Shown: positions 46,944-55,595, counted from the first letter of the stretch. The stretch is DNA of 64,000 bases from an uncultured Dokdonia sp. (GCF_947496725.1 NZ_CANMDS010000002.1:434001-498000); one strand, 5' to 3'. Notes: generated from the sequence alone by a model not told the origin. Program-made: numbers and translations.

Positions 46944-47453
46944 ATGAAACATCTCAGCCTCTTGCTCTTAATTTTATGCGCTTCAATTATTAGTGCTCAA
47001 AACACCACAACCACGGCAGAACCTCGTTTTTCTCTCAACGCAATAGGTGCGCTACCTAGTAATGTAGGAGAACCTAATAAAGAATTTTATGATCAAACAC
47101 GCACGCTACTTGTGGGGACATCTTTAGGTTATAAGTCTAGCTTGCAGGGTGGGATATCAAGGTCACGTGTAGGTAATGACGAGGTGGTCGAGTTTCCTCT
47201 TATTTTTAGATATCAAGCCACAAAGGGTATAAGTGCATACCTGGGTGTACAAGGGCAAGTAGTGAGAGGACTTGACACCAGTGGGCTTATGTTTACAGAG
47301 TTTGCCCCTACTATGGGAATAGATGTGCAATTTACACCAGAGTGGGATGCAGGTATTCAGTTTATGGCACCCGTATATCAAAATAGTGCTGCGCCTGCAG
47401 TAAGCTACGAGCTATCGCACCCTATTAGATTAAGAACAGGTATAAAATTTTAG
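46944..47453 (+). CDS. Hypothetical outer-membrane beta-barrel-like protein
   Basis: 169 residues with a signal peptide (cleavage after ISAQ, about 19) and amphipathic beta-strand patterns. It ends in phenylalanine (RLRTGIKF), as do outer-membrane barrels. Family not recognised. Confidence 0.6.
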   Translation: MKHLSLLLLILCASIISAQNTTTTAEPRFSLNAIGALPSNVGEPNKEFYDQTRTLLVGTSLGYKSSLQGGISRSRVGNDEVVEFPLIFRYQATKGISAYLGVQGQVVRGLDTSGLMFTEFAPTMGIDVQFTPEWDAGIQFMAPVYQNSAAPAVSYELSHPIRLRTGIKF

Positions 47454-47564
47454 TGTTTACTAGGCTTGCAAACTTTAGCACAACCATAACACTTTTTAAT
47501 ACACTCTTATTACAATAGACATCTCATTGTGAGTAATTTAGTGGTGAACTTAAAAAGAAATATT

Positions 47565-47750
47565 ATGAACTCGACAGAATTAGAAGGAAAGTGGAATCAA
47601 GTAAAAGGAGATTTCAAACAGAAATATGGTAAGCATTTTGATAATGATGAGACCTTTGTAGATGGAAAGATGGATGAGGTTCTAGGCCGTATTCAAGAAA
47701 AAACAGGAAAAACAAAAGAGGCTATTAAAGAAGAAATAGAAAAGTGGTAA
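47565..47750 (+). CDS. CsbD family stress protein
   Basis: 61 residues starting MNSTELEGKWNQVKGDFKQKYG, the CsbD signature, with a second similar half (DGKMDEVLGRIQEKTGKTKEAIKEEIEKW). CsbD proteins are small, charged and stress-induced; molecular role unknown. The ATG at 47565 matches the family start, so an upstream in-frame start is rejected. A shared terminator follows. Confidence 0.88.
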   Translation: MNSTELEGKWNQVKGDFKQKYGKHFDNDETFVDGKMDEVLGRIQEKTGKTKEAIKEEIEKW

Positions 47751-47769
47751 TAGCCCATAGATACAAATA

Positions 47770-47800
47770 AAAAAAAGCCTCCATAATGGAGGCTTTTTTA
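47770..47800. terminator. Bidirectional rho-independent terminator
   Basis: AAAAAAGCCTCC/GGAGGCTTTTTT with a 5-base loop, between the convergent csbD-like and thioesterase genes. Confidence 0.9.
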
Positions 47801-47802
47801 TG

Positions 47803-48312
47803 CTATATAAATAATGCTTTGAGCTCTGTTGCTTCTGCAGGTTTCATCTTGCCTGCAAGCACAAGTGATAGTTGTTTACGGCGTAAGGCTGCATCATAAC
47901 GCTGTTTCTCAAGATCAGATTCTGGTACAACTTGAGGTACTGGTACAGGCTGCCCTTGCTCATCTACTGCTACAAAGGTGTAAATCGCCTCGTTTGCTTG
48001 CGTTTTAAGGCCGCTCTCGCGATCTTCTATCCATACATCTATAATGACTTCCATAGATGTTTTAAATGCTCTAGAAATCTTTGCTTCTACAGTAACAACG
48101 CTCCCTAGAGCAATCATTCTATTAAAAGCTACGTGATTTACAGATGCTGTAACAACGATACGACGTGAGTGACGTCTTGCAGCAATACTAGCTGCTCTAT
48201 CCATACGAGCAAGTAGCTCACCTCCAAAAAGATTACCCAGTGGGTTAGTCTCACTTGGCAGTACAAGATCTGTAAGTATTGTTTTTGAGTCGCTTGGTGT
48301 GCGTGAATCCAT
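47803..48312 (-). CDS. Acyl-CoA thioesterase, hotdog fold (YciA-like)
   Basis: 169 residues. Seen: LPSETNPLGNLFGGELLARMDRAASIAARRHS, the conserved hotdog helix with catalytic asparagine/aspartate of the YciA/BACH group, and VNHVAFNRMIALGSVV. It hydrolyses acyl-CoA to free acid and CoA. It has a TACCTTTG promoter element and shares a terminator with the CsbD gene. Confidence 0.9.
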   Translation of the reverse strand: MDSRTPSDSKTILTDLVLPSETNPLGNLFGGELLARMDRAASIAARRHSRRIVVTASVNHVAFNRMIALGSVVTVEAKISRAFKTSMEVIIDVWIEDRESGLKTQANEAIYTFVAVDEQGQPVPVPQVVPESDLEKQRYDAALRRKQLSLVLAGKMKPAEATELKALFI

Positions 48313-48330
48313 AGATATTCAATTTTGGCG

Positions 48331-48338
48331 CAAAGGTA
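48331..48338 (-). promoter_or_regulatory. -7 promoter element TACCTTTG (minus strand)
   Basis: Exact TAnnTTTG match 18 bases before the thioesterase start. Confidence 0.55.
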
Positions 48339-48380
48339 CACCAAAGTAGAAAAGGGAAACAGTAAAATGTATAAAGAGTA

Positions 48381-49316
48381 TTAATCGATACTTTGTACAA
48401 GTAACCAAGCATCTTGATTATCTGTCTTACGTATTGCTCTAAGTTCTGAAAGTGCTTCTTGAGAGTCTGTAAAGCTTCCGTACACTACTTGATGCAGTCC
48501 ATACTTGTTAGTCCCTATGGTACGAGCTTTATATCCTTTTTCTGTAAGCTGGTCTACACGCTTCTGGGCATTTTCTTCCATACGGAAGGCGCCCGCTACA
48601 ATGTGATAATTACCTGCAGGCTTTGTAAGTGATAGCTGTATAGCTGGTAAAGGATTAGGGATAACAAAAGTCGCTTCTTGTATCTTATCTTCTAGCTGCT
48701 CTCTTGCTTGCTCTTGTGCCACATAGTTATGCTCTTTTACATCTTGAACATAGTTAAAGCTAGCCGCTCCAAGAACGCCAAAGGCGATAACCGCTGCTGC
48801 TGCATACTTAAGCCAAGAGTTACTTGCCTTACGTTCTGGTGTAAAAGCAATAGGTGTTGTCTCCTCAAGTGCAATAACTTCTTCTTTATAAACTTCTCGC
48901 ATAATCTCTGGAGAGGTAAAAGAAGATAGCCCAAAAGAATCTGTAAGATAGTTGAGGTGATATGATGGCTCAAACTGTAATCTACTCTCTGTGTCTAGAG
49001 ATAGTGTACCTATGTTTGTTAGCGTTTGTGACTCTCCCTTATGCAGGTTGTCATAAAGAAAGCGCACGTAGGTTTTAATACGATTACTCGCCTCACTATG
49101 AGGAATCATCTCTGTCTTTGCAATATAGTTTGCCAGTAAACCATCACTGTCTGTAAGTTGTGCATTAAATGACAATTTCTTTTTAGGCGGATAAAAAGCG
49201 TGTGTAGTGGCGTGTATTTGCGCACTTTGGATTTGAGTCAAAAAAGCCCCAAAACCTGGTAAAATTACACACTCATATCTGTATAAAAGGTCACTTATGT
49301 ATTGGTCTAACTGCAT
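48381..49316 (-). CDS. HU-CCDC81 and SPOR domain membrane protein
   Basis: 311 residues. N-terminal residues 1 to about 120 match the bacterial HU-CCDC81 pair (DLLYRYECVILPGFGAFLTQ). A transmembrane helix lies at about 171-190, then a coiled stretch, and a C-terminal SPOR domain at about 235-310 (GNYHIVAGAFRMEENAQKRVDQL). SPOR binds denuded septal peptidoglycan. The protein would link cytoplasmic DNA-like-binding domains to the division site (inference). Confidence 0.88.
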   Translation of the reverse strand: MQLDQYISDLLYRYECVILPGFGAFLTQIQSAQIHATTHAFYPPKKKLSFNAQLTDSDGLLANYIAKTEMIPHSEASNRIKTYVRFLYDNLHKGESQTLTNIGTLSLDTESRLQFEPSYHLNYLTDSFGLSSFTSPEIMREVYKEEVIALEETTPIAFTPERKASNSWLKYAAAAVIAFGVLGAASFNYVQDVKEHNYVAQEQAREQLEDKIQEATFVIPNPLPAIQLSLTKPAGNYHIVAGAFRMEENAQKRVDQLTEKGYKARTIGTNKYGLHQVVYGSFTDSQEALSELRAIRKTDNQDAWLLVQSID

Positions 49317-49320
49317 AACT

Positions 49321-49328
49321 CAAAAATA
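49321..49328 (-). promoter_or_regulatory. -7 promoter element TATTTTTG, possibly giving a leaderless mRNA
   Basis: Exact TAnnTTTG on the minus strand with its last base only 4 bases before the ATG at 49316. Confidence 0.5.
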
Positions 49329-49417
49329 GTCAAAATGTCTAGTCACGCAACAAGGCGAGATATATTTTATTAACAGATATAATAGTTGTTACTTAGTAGC
49401 CTCAATTTCAAGCATTA

Positions 49418-50521
49418 ATGACAGAAAAAGAATTACTCGCACTTCTTACCTTACAATACACCCCAAATCTGGGTGATGGTTCTATAAAAAAACTGCTTCA
49501 GCACTTTGGTTCGGCTACGGCGGTTTTAGAACAGAAAAAGAGCACATTGCTTAAGATAGATGGTATAGGTGAGCATAAACTTAAAGCTTTTGGTAATGAG
49601 GAGTATCACGCTTTCGCGAAAGCGGAATTAAAATTCATACAAGATAACAACATAAACGTCTGTGCATTTACAGATGAGCAATACCCACAACGCCTTAAAC
49701 ACTGTCTAGATGGACCAGTGCTGCTATTTTCTAGAGGAAACATAAACTGGAATAATAGAAGAATTATAAGCATTGTAGGGACTAGAAAGATTACCACCTA
49801 TGGGGAGCATTTTATAAAAAAGCTCATTAAAGATTTGGCTCCCTTAAATCCGCTTATTATCTCTGGCTTTGCTTATGGGGTAGATATTACCACACATAAA
49901 GCCTGTATTGAGCACGGCTTGCAAAATGTAGGTGTACTGGCTCACGGGCTTAATCAAATTTACCCCAAGGTGCACGCTAAGTATATGAGCGATGTAGAGG
50001 CAAATGGTGGTTTTGTTACAGACTTCTGGAGTAAGAGCAGTTTTGTACATACTAACTTCTTACAGCGCAACCGTATTATTGCTGGGCTGTCTGAGGCTAC
50101 TATCGTTATAGAATCTGCAGAAAAAGGAGGCTCTCTTGTGACTGCAGACTTTGCAAATGGATATAATCGAGACGTGTTTGCGGTACCGGGCAGGGCAGAA
50201 GATAAGCAGAGCTTAGGTTGTAATAATCTCATAAAACAGCAGCGAGCAAATCTTATGACTAGTGCTGCAGATCTTATTTATATACTGGGCTGGAAACTAG
50301 AGCAAGAACAAGCTCCCGTGATCCAAAAACAACTTTTTGTAGAACTTACAGATGAAGAAAAACTGGTATGGCGCTTCTTAAAAGACAATGGCAAAGAGCT
50401 TATGGACATCATCGCTCTTAATTGTAAATTGCCCACTTACAAGATTGCAAGCATCTTATTACAAATGGAATTAAAAGGAGTAATAAGGCCTCTCCCTGGT
50501 AAACTCTTTGAAATTATCTAG
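49418..50521 (+). CDS. dprA: DNA-processing protein DprA
   Basis: 367 residues: an N-terminal helix-hairpin-helix region, a Rossmann core with ISIVGTRKITTYG, ISGFAYGVDITTHKA, FLQRNRIIAGLS and ESAEKGGSLVTADFA, and a C-terminal winged helix. It loads RecA on incoming single-stranded DNA in natural transformation. The palindrome encodes AFAKA at about residues 65-69, between the N-terminal domain and the core. Confidence 0.95.
   Translation: MTEKELLALLTLQYTPNLGDGSIKKLLQHFGSATAVLEQKKSTLLKIDGIGEHKLKAFGNEEYHAFAKAELKFIQDNNINVCAFTDEQYPQRLKHCLDGPVLLFSRGNINWNNRRIISIVGTRKITTYGEHFIKKLIKDLAPLNPLIISGFAYGVDITTHKACIEHGLQNVGVLAHGLNQIYPKVHAKYMSDVEANGGFVTDFWSKSSFVHTNFLQRNRIIAGLSEATIVIESAEKGGSLVTADFANGYNRDVFAVPGRAEDKQSLGCNNLIKQQRANLMTSAADLIYILGWKLEQEQAPVIQKQLFVELTDEEKLVWRFLKDNGKELMDIIALNCKLPTYKIASILLQMELKGVIRPLPGKLFEII
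49609..49624. repeat. Iterated palindrome in dprA
   Basis: 16-base core, read as AFAKA between domains. Confidence 0.95.
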
Positions 50522-50566
50522 TAACATAATATATTTAAGTAGCTGATTTTGAGTTAATTGAATTTT

Positions 50567-50582
50567 TGGCACGTGGTTTGAA
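50567..50582 (+). promoter_or_regulatory. Candidate sigma-54 (-24/-12) promoter
   Basis: TGGCACG, 4 bases, then TTGAA, against the sigma-54 consensus TGGCACG-N4-TTGCW. The spacing is exact; one key base (C to A in the -12 element) differs. It ends 30 bases before the ATG at 50613, the right distance. Confidence 0.45.
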
Positions 50583-50612
50583 TACTGTTAAGGGAATCCA
50601 AAAACAAACAGT

Positions 50613-51572
50613 ATGAAAACGATCAAACATTTTATTGCAGTAGCGCTCGTCGCCATTTTGTTTACTTCGTGTTATACAGAGGCGATTGTAGAAGTAGATC
50701 CATATGTAGAGGTTAATAATGGACCTACACTTAATCAAGTATTAACAGATTATGAGATTTGGTATGTAGATATAGATGCCTCATCTGGAAATATAGTTGT
50801 ACCATTTTTACAAAAGGCATTTACAGTCTCTTTTAGAGGAGGAAATATCTTTGCAAATAATAACCTTTCTGGTTTAGGGTACAATGGAGCCGGGTTTGGG
50901 ATAGATGTAGGTAGCTATGATACCTTTGGTTTTGAGCTAGATGCTTATCACGATTTAGACGGAGATTACAGCTTTGACGTACGCCAGTTATCTGGTAATG
51001 AGATAGAATTATATCACCCGTCTACAGGAGCGAGATATATACTGGTAGGTTACCAGCGCAACACCTTTGACTATGACCTAGTGTTTTACAATAACATACA
51101 CTACTTCTTACAAGAGTTTGAGGCTTGGGAAAAAATATATACGAGTCAAGAAGGTGAGATCAATCCTTTTGATAATGAGAACTACTTACAGTTTTTACCA
51201 GCAGGGGTTTCTGGCAACTTTAGAAGCTCTGAAGATGGTAATGGTACACCAGTAAATAATATATACTGGGACTATGATGGGATTTATGATGTAGATGATG
51301 TACCTGGTGATTTTTACCTAAAAACTTTAACACTAGATTATAATTTTCCAGACAATGAGTTCTTTGACCTTACCGTTATAGATGACGAGACCATAGAGTT
51401 ATATCAAGTAACTACAGGTACTACCTACCAGTTTAGAGGTAGAGGGTATATAGAGTTTAGAACCTCAGAAGATGGGAAGTCTAAAACCTTACCTAAGTTA
51501 CGTAAGAAGACTTCAGAAATTAAAAAAGAAATAGAAGCGCTCAAGGCGAAAAAAGCAAAAGCGCTAAAATAA
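50613..51572 (+). CDS. Hypothetical secreted lipoprotein
   Basis: 319 residues. Lipoprotein signal with lipobox LFTSC at about 16-20. The mature part is rich in aspartate, tyrosine and glycine, with two similar beta-rich halves (LDYNFPDNEFFDLTVIDDETIELYQ compares with YHDLDGDYSFDVRQLSGNEIELYH). The C-terminal tail is strongly lysine-rich (KEIEALKAKKAKALK). It may be driven by the sigma-54-like site upstream. I believe the family is common in flavobacteria but do not know a function. Confidence 0.7.
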   Translation: MKTIKHFIAVALVAILFTSCYTEAIVEVDPYVEVNNGPTLNQVLTDYEIWYVDIDASSGNIVVPFLQKAFTVSFRGGNIFANNNLSGLGYNGAGFGIDVGSYDTFGFELDAYHDLDGDYSFDVRQLSGNEIELYHPSTGARYILVGYQRNTFDYDLVFYNNIHYFLQEFEAWEKIYTSQEGEINPFDNENYLQFLPAGVSGNFRSSEDGNGTPVNNIYWDYDGIYDVDDVPGDFYLKTLTLDYNFPDNEFFDLTVIDDETIELYQVTTGTTYQFRGRGYIEFRTSEDGKSKTLPKLRKKTSEIKKEIEALKAKKAKALK

Positions 51573-51633
51573 AAAGGATCACTGTACAACCACAGTGTGA
51601 CGCATAAAGATTTTTTGGTTGGTTATTTAGTTG

Positions 51634-51678
51634 GAAAACCCTTACCTAAGTGTTACTTAGCGTAAGGGTTTTCTGTTT
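51634..51678 (+). terminator. Rho-independent terminator
   Basis: Long stem GAAAACCCTTAC (51634-51645)/GTAAGGGTTTTC (51662-51673), with an inner CTAAG/CTTAG pair and T's after. The rest of the 261-base gap (51573-51833) shows nothing else clear. Confidence 0.85.
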
Positions 51679-51833
51679 TAAGAAAGCATTATTTCTATAG
51701 ATATAATGCATAATAATGAAGACTAATGTACTAGAAGATTATTATTGCCAAACTCCTCTTAACAATACTGTATAAACACCTACTTTTTTGTAAATTGACT
51801 ACACAATAAAAACACTAACTAAAAATTATAATT

Positions 51834-52334
51834 ATGGGATTATTTTCATTTATTAAAAATGCCGGAGCAAAAGTATTCGGAATAGGAAAAACAGAAGAAG
51901 AAGAGGCGGCAGAAGCAGCAGCAGTTGCAGAAGAAAAGATTGCAATGGAAAATGCAAAAGCAGCAAGTAATATGGCAGAAACTATTAGTGACCTTGGTCT
52001 AGATGTAGATGATCTAGATATATCTATAGATGGTGATGTTGCTGTTGTTGCAGGTAGTGCACACGACCAAGCTACTAAAGAAAAAGTAATCCTTGTAGTA
52101 GGAAACTCTACAGGTATTGCAACGGTAGACGATAGACTTACTGTAGAGAACCCAGAGCCAGAAGCTCGTTTTTATACGGTAGAAAAAGGAGATTCTTTAA
52201 GCAAGATCTCAAAAGCGATGTACGGAGACCCAATGAAGTACCCACAAATTTTTGAAGCAAATAAGCCTATGCTTAAAGACGTAGATTTAATTTATCCAGG
52301 GCAGGTATTACGTATTCCTCACTTAGAGAAATAA
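51834..52334 (+). CDS. Kbp/YgaU-like BON and LysM protein
   Basis: 166 residues: a short start, an alanine/glutamate-rich helix, a BON domain at about 45-100 (LGLDVDDLDISIDGDVAVVAGSA), and a C-terminal LysM at about 112-163 (FYTVEKGDSLSKISKAMYGDPMKYPQIFEANKPML). This layout equals the potassium-binding protein Kbp of Escherichia coli. It has no signal peptide, so it is probably cytoplasmic. Confidence 0.9.
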   Translation: MGLFSFIKNAGAKVFGIGKTEEEEAAEAAAVAEEKIAMENAKAASNMAETISDLGLDVDDLDISIDGDVAVVAGSAHDQATKEKVILVVGNSTGIATVDDRLTVENPEPEARFYTVEKGDSLSKISKAMYGDPMKYPQIFEANKPMLKDVDLIYPGQVLRIPHLEK

Positions 52335-52367
52335 AAGAAAGCGCTCAAGCGCGATTATAGACTAATT

Positions 52368-52418
52368 AAAAGAACAAATATGAAGGGCTATAGTCTAGAA
52401 TGTTTGTTCTTTTTTTAT
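52368..52418 (+). terminator. Rho-independent terminator with long loop
   Basis: AAAAGAACAAA (52368-52378)/TTTGTTCTTTT (52403-52413) followed by further T's. It is 34 bases after the Kbp-like gene and abuts the end of the convergent gene. Confidence 0.75.
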
Positions 52419-52431
52419 GTAATAAATTCAT

Positions 52432-52761
52432 CTAGTTTAATGAACCAAAAATGTGCAGAATCTCTTTGCTCATATTCATTAAGACTAACACCCAGAATAC
52501 TACAGCGAGCCCTGCAAAGAGCTTTGCTTTACCTAGGTGAGTATTATGAGGTTCTTTTCGAGCCTTGACGTATTTTATAATTGTAAAGACACTGGAAACA
52601 ATAAATATTGCCGTGGCAAAACCTGTTAAAAAATCAGGTAAGTCATTACTTGATTTAATAACTCTGTTTAATATAAAATATACTAGAAAAGACACAACCA
52701 TCATAAGCCCGTAGTAAGTGGCTTCTTTTGCATTTTGGTCAGTGAGATCTCTTTTAGGCAT
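52432..52761 (-). CDS. Hypothetical membrane protein
   Basis: 109 residues with three hydrophobic segments (about 17-33, 44-64 and 80-96) and a charged N-terminus. Five bases downstream of nadD on the same strand, so probably in that operon. Family not recognised. Confidence 0.6.
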   Translation of the reverse strand: MPKRDLTDQNAKEATYYGLMMVVSFLVYFILNRVIKSSNDLPDFLTGFATAIFIVSSVFTIIKYVKARKEPHNTHLGKAKLFAGLAVVFWVLVLMNMSKEILHIFGSLN

Positions 52762-52766
52762 CAGGA

Positions 52767-53345
52767 TTATCTATAAAAACTCATCTCGTCTATAAAGGTG
52801 TAAACTTCTGGAGGAAGTAGCGGTCGTATGTTTTTGCCCTCTTTAATCGCCTTACGTATCATTGTAGAAGAAATCTCCATAATAGGAGCGTCTACTTTGT
52901 GAATCTTTGGGTGATTATCAAACTGTGTTTCAACCGTACCTTCAGAGATTCTAGGGTATACATAGATGTCGTGACGTTCCAAAATAACTTCATAGTTTTT
53001 CCACTTATGAAGGCTTTTAAGGTTGTCCTCACCCATTATTAAACAAAACTCGTGCTGAGGATACTTTTCTTCTAGATGAGCTAGCGTGTATACCGTATAG
53101 TTAGGCTGTGGTAAGTCAAACTCAATATTACTTGGCTCGATTTTGTCATAATGCTCTACAGCCTCCATTACCATCTGGTAGCGATGGTGATTGTTAAGAA
53201 GGCTACTCTTCTTCTTAAAAGGGTTGTGAGGCGTGATAACCATCCAGATTTTATCTAGATCACTATACTCTGCCATATGATTTGCAATAGCAAGATGCCC
53301 TATGTGTATAGGGTTAAAAGTTCCAAAGTATAGACCTATTTTCAA
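52767..53345 (-). CDS. nadD: Nicotinate-nucleotide adenylyltransferase
   Basis: 192 residues. Seen: GLYFGTFNPIHIGHLAIANHM (nucleotidyltransferase GTFNPIHxGH motif), FCLIMGEDNLKSLHKW, and ISSTMIRKAIKEGKN (the ISSTxIR motif). Adenylates nicotinate mononucleotide in NAD synthesis. It sits in a minus-strand run yicC-gmk-hopJ-nadD. Confidence 0.96.
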   Translation of the reverse strand: MKIGLYFGTFNPIHIGHLAIANHMAEYSDLDKIWMVITPHNPFKKKSSLLNNHHRYQMVMEAVEHYDKIEPSNIEFDLPQPNYTVYTLAHLEEKYPQHEFCLIMGEDNLKSLHKWKNYEVILERHDIYVYPRISEGTVETQFDNHPKIHKVDAPIMEISSTMIRKAIKEGKNIRPLLPPEVYTFIDEMSFYR

Positions 53346-53363
53346 GGGATAGTAAGTTTTGAG

Positions 53364-53708
53364 TTATTTCTTTTGGAGCGGGTTTGTGTCAAAGGCAATT
53401 CCGTCCCAACCGTATTTGATAAAATTTCTAATATTTTGGTGATCTGTCCCCTTTGGGTTTTGTAGCACATCTTCTCTGTAATATGCGCCAAAACACTGTA
53501 GTGTGTCACTTTTACTTAGTCCTTGCTCTTGTGCAAATGCAAACAGCTTACAAGAGCCATTGTTCTCACCTGCGTCATTATGAATGTCACCATTCTTAAA
53601 AGAGCTAGGTGTAAAAGTATATAGAGCTTCTATAACAGCCATTGTATCTGTAAACTCAATTTCGGTGGGTGCGCTGGTAAGTTTAGTTTTAAAATCTTGT
53701 AATGTCAT
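53364..53708 (-). CDS. HopJ-family protein
   Basis: 114 residues matching the HopJ type III effector family by FTDTMAVIEALYTFTPSSFKNGDIHNDAGENNGSCKLFAFA and the later QCFGAYYREDVL. The family name comes from a Pseudomonas effector, but homologues occur in many free-living marine bacteria. No secretion signal or type III system is present, so a housekeeping role is more likely. It lies between gmk and nadD. Confidence 0.85.
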   Translation of the reverse strand: MTLQDFKTKLTSAPTEIEFTDTMAVIEALYTFTPSSFKNGDIHNDAGENNGSCKLFAFAQEQGLSKSDTLQCFGAYYREDVLQNPKGTDHQNIRNFIKYGWDGIAFDTNPLQKK

Positions 53709-53715
53709 TGCGCTA

Positions 53716-54315
53716 TTATTTTACAAAATCGGTAACAAGTGTGACCGCTTCTTTAAGAGCTTTTTCTAGATTATCATTAAGGATAATATGATCAAATTGT
53801 GGTGCTGTGGCAAGCTCTACAGAGGCTTTTGCAACACGCATATTGATTTTATCCTCACTTTCTGTACTACGTTTTTTAAGACGTATTTTGAGCTCATCTA
53901 CACTAGGTGGTTTTACAAAAACGGCAAGTGTCTTATCTGGAAACTTTTTCTTTATGCGTAAACCGCCTACTACGTCTATATCAAATATAACGTGCTTACC
54001 CATCGCCCAGATACGTTGTACTTCTTTCCAGAGTGTACCGTAAAAGTTGTCACGATAGACCTCTTCCCATTCTAGAAAGTCGTCTGCTTTGATATGATTT
54101 TTAAACTCCTTAAGAGATATAAAGTAGTAATCTGTGCCGTGTACTTCTGTGCCACGAGGTTCTCTACTAGTCGCAGAGATACTAAACTCTAGATTGAGCT
54201 CTGGTTGACCCAAGAGATGTCTTACAATTGTTGTTTTACCACTACCAGAAGGCGCCGAAAAAACAATGAGTTTCCCCGTGTGATTTAGTTCTTGTGCGTC
54301 AGGTTGTTTTCCCAT
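53716..54315 (-). CDS. gmk: Guanylate kinase
   Basis: 199 residues. Seen: VFSAPSGSGKTTIVRHLL (Walker A), SISATSREPRGTEVHGTDYYF (GMP binding), and DVVGGLRIKKKFPD. Phosphorylates GMP to GDP. Its start overlaps the yicC stop by one base. Confidence 0.97.
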   Translation of the reverse strand: MGKQPDAQELNHTGKLIVFSAPSGSGKTTIVRHLLGQPELNLEFSISATSREPRGTEVHGTDYYFISLKEFKNHIKADDFLEWEEVYRDNFYGTLWKEVQRIWAMGKHVIFDIDVVGGLRIKKKFPDKTLAVFVKPPSVDELKIRLKKRSTESEDKINMRVAKASVELATAPQFDHIILNDNLEKALKEAVTLVTDFVK

Positions 54316-55178
54316 TAGAGTACGTTTAATACTTGCTCTTTTATTTTTTCTAGCTCATCTTTCATTTGCACCACTAGCTGTTGCATAGGTGCATAATTAG
54401 ACTTTGAGCCTATGGTATTAATCTCACGACCTATTTCTTGACCTATAAAGCCTAGCTTTTTACCGTTAGAGTTATCAGAATCTAGTGCTTCTGTAAAGTA
54501 ATCTAGGTGATTTTTAAGACGTACCTTTTCTTCTGTGATGTCGTATTTCTCTAGGTAATAAATAAGCTCTTGCTCAAACCTATTTTCGTCAAGATTGACC
54601 TTGAGATCTGCAACGGCTTTCTCCAGACGTACCTTTACATCTGCAAGACGATCTTTATCAAGAGTGATAACTTCATCTAGTAAACGCTGTAGATTTTTAA
54701 TGCGCAGTTCAAACTCAGTCTTGAGAGAGTTACCCTCGTCTAGTCTGTAAGCGTTTATCTCCTTAAGCGCACCTTCTAGATTAGTTACAATGGCTTTGTA
54801 CTCATTTTCATCCAGTTCTTCACGTTCAGTTTTGAGAGCATCGGGAAGTCTCACAGCCATTTTAAGTAGCTCTATCTCGCTAGGCTCACCAGCAACAGCG
54901 TTTGACAGCTGTTTCATATACGTGTTTACAACAGATTCATTAATCGCTGTATTGGTGTTTTCGCCAGTGCTTTCTATGTAGAGACCTACATCTATCTTAC
55001 CACGTTCTAGAGCTTTTGCCACCATATTGCGTAGTGCGAGTTCCTTCTCACGATATGTAGAAGGGATACGTGCATTGAGATCAAGGTTTTTGCTGTTAAG
55101 CGATTTGATCTCGATAGTAATCTTTTTTCCGGGAAGCTGTACGACACTCTTCCCAAAACCAGTCATTGATTTTATCAT
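54315..55178 (-). CDS. yicC: YicC/YloC-family endoribonuclease
   Basis: 287 residues starting MIKSMTGFGKS, the family's conserved N-terminus; an in-frame start 81 bases further upstream is rejected because it would cross the iterated palindrome. The C-terminus has KLGFIGQEIGREINTIGSKSNYAPMQQLVVQMKDELEKI, also conserved. YicC proteins are reported to be endoribonucleases. Its gene is followed by gmk, a common pairing. Confidence 0.92.
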   Translation of the reverse strand: MIKSMTGFGKSVVQLPGKKITIEIKSLNSKNLDLNARIPSTYREKELALRNMVAKALERGKIDVGLYIESTGENTNTAINESVVNTYMKQLSNAVAGEPSEIELLKMAVRLPDALKTEREELDENEYKAIVTNLEGALKEINAYRLDEGNSLKTEFELRIKNLQRLLDEVITLDKDRLADVKVRLEKAVADLKVNLDENRFEQELIYYLEKYDITEEKVRLKNHLDYFTEALDSDNSNGKKLGFIGQEIGREINTIGSKSNYAPMQQLVVQMKDELEKIKEQVLNVL

Positions 55179-55234
55179 AGCGCAAAGATAATGGTTCAGT
55201 AAGTAATGAAAAATTAAGAATGACTGTGGTTTTT

Positions 55235-55254
55235 TACGCTTTCGCGAAAGCGTA
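55235..55254. repeat. Iterated palindrome, intergenic 20-base form
   Basis: 8 bases beyond the stop of the SdpI-like gene (minus strand) and upstream of yicC. Confidence 0.95.
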
Positions 55255-55262
55255 ATCACACC

Positions 55263-55595
55263 CTATTTTACTTTTTCTTGCATATAAGAGCGCACCTGGT
55301 AGTTAGCTAGCACAACATATGCTACTAATGCTATGTAACCACCGTATGCGGCATAAGGGCTTTCTAAAAAGAGAAGACAACTACATATAGCAAAAAGTGC
55401 AATGGTGCCTATCCCGTACTTTTGAGCAAGAAAAGAGTATGCTTTATCCCAAGTGGCTTGATCTCTCATCCACCATTCTGGAGCTTTTGATAAAAAAGGA
55501 TTACCCAGCGATGGCGGAAAGTAACGTGTATTTATAAATAATGCCAGACTTATGAGTGCTGGGGCAAATGTGGTAAGGAGTGCAGGGAAGTTCAT
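55263..55595 (-). CDS. Small membrane protein (SdpI-like)
   Basis: 110 residues with three hydrophobic segments. The central stretch (PFLSKAPEWWMRDQATWDKAYSFLAQKYG) recalls the W-x2-A pattern of the SdpI/YhfL family. Its start overlaps the stop of the upstream DUF1080 gene by one base. A full palindrome copy lies 8 bases past its stop. Confidence 0.6.
   Translation of the reverse strand: MNFPALLTTFAPALISLALFINTRYFPPSLGNPFLSKAPEWWMRDQATWDKAYSFLAQKYGIGTIALFAICSCLLFLESPYAAYGGYIALVAYVVLANYQVRSYMQEKVK

Noticed and set aside
47529-47564. Upstream in-frame start for the CsbD gene
   Set aside because: The CsbD family begins at MNSTELEGKW; the extra residues look like translated leader.
53364-53708. 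Type III secreted effector
   Set aside because: The family match is by name only; no secretion system or export signal is seen.
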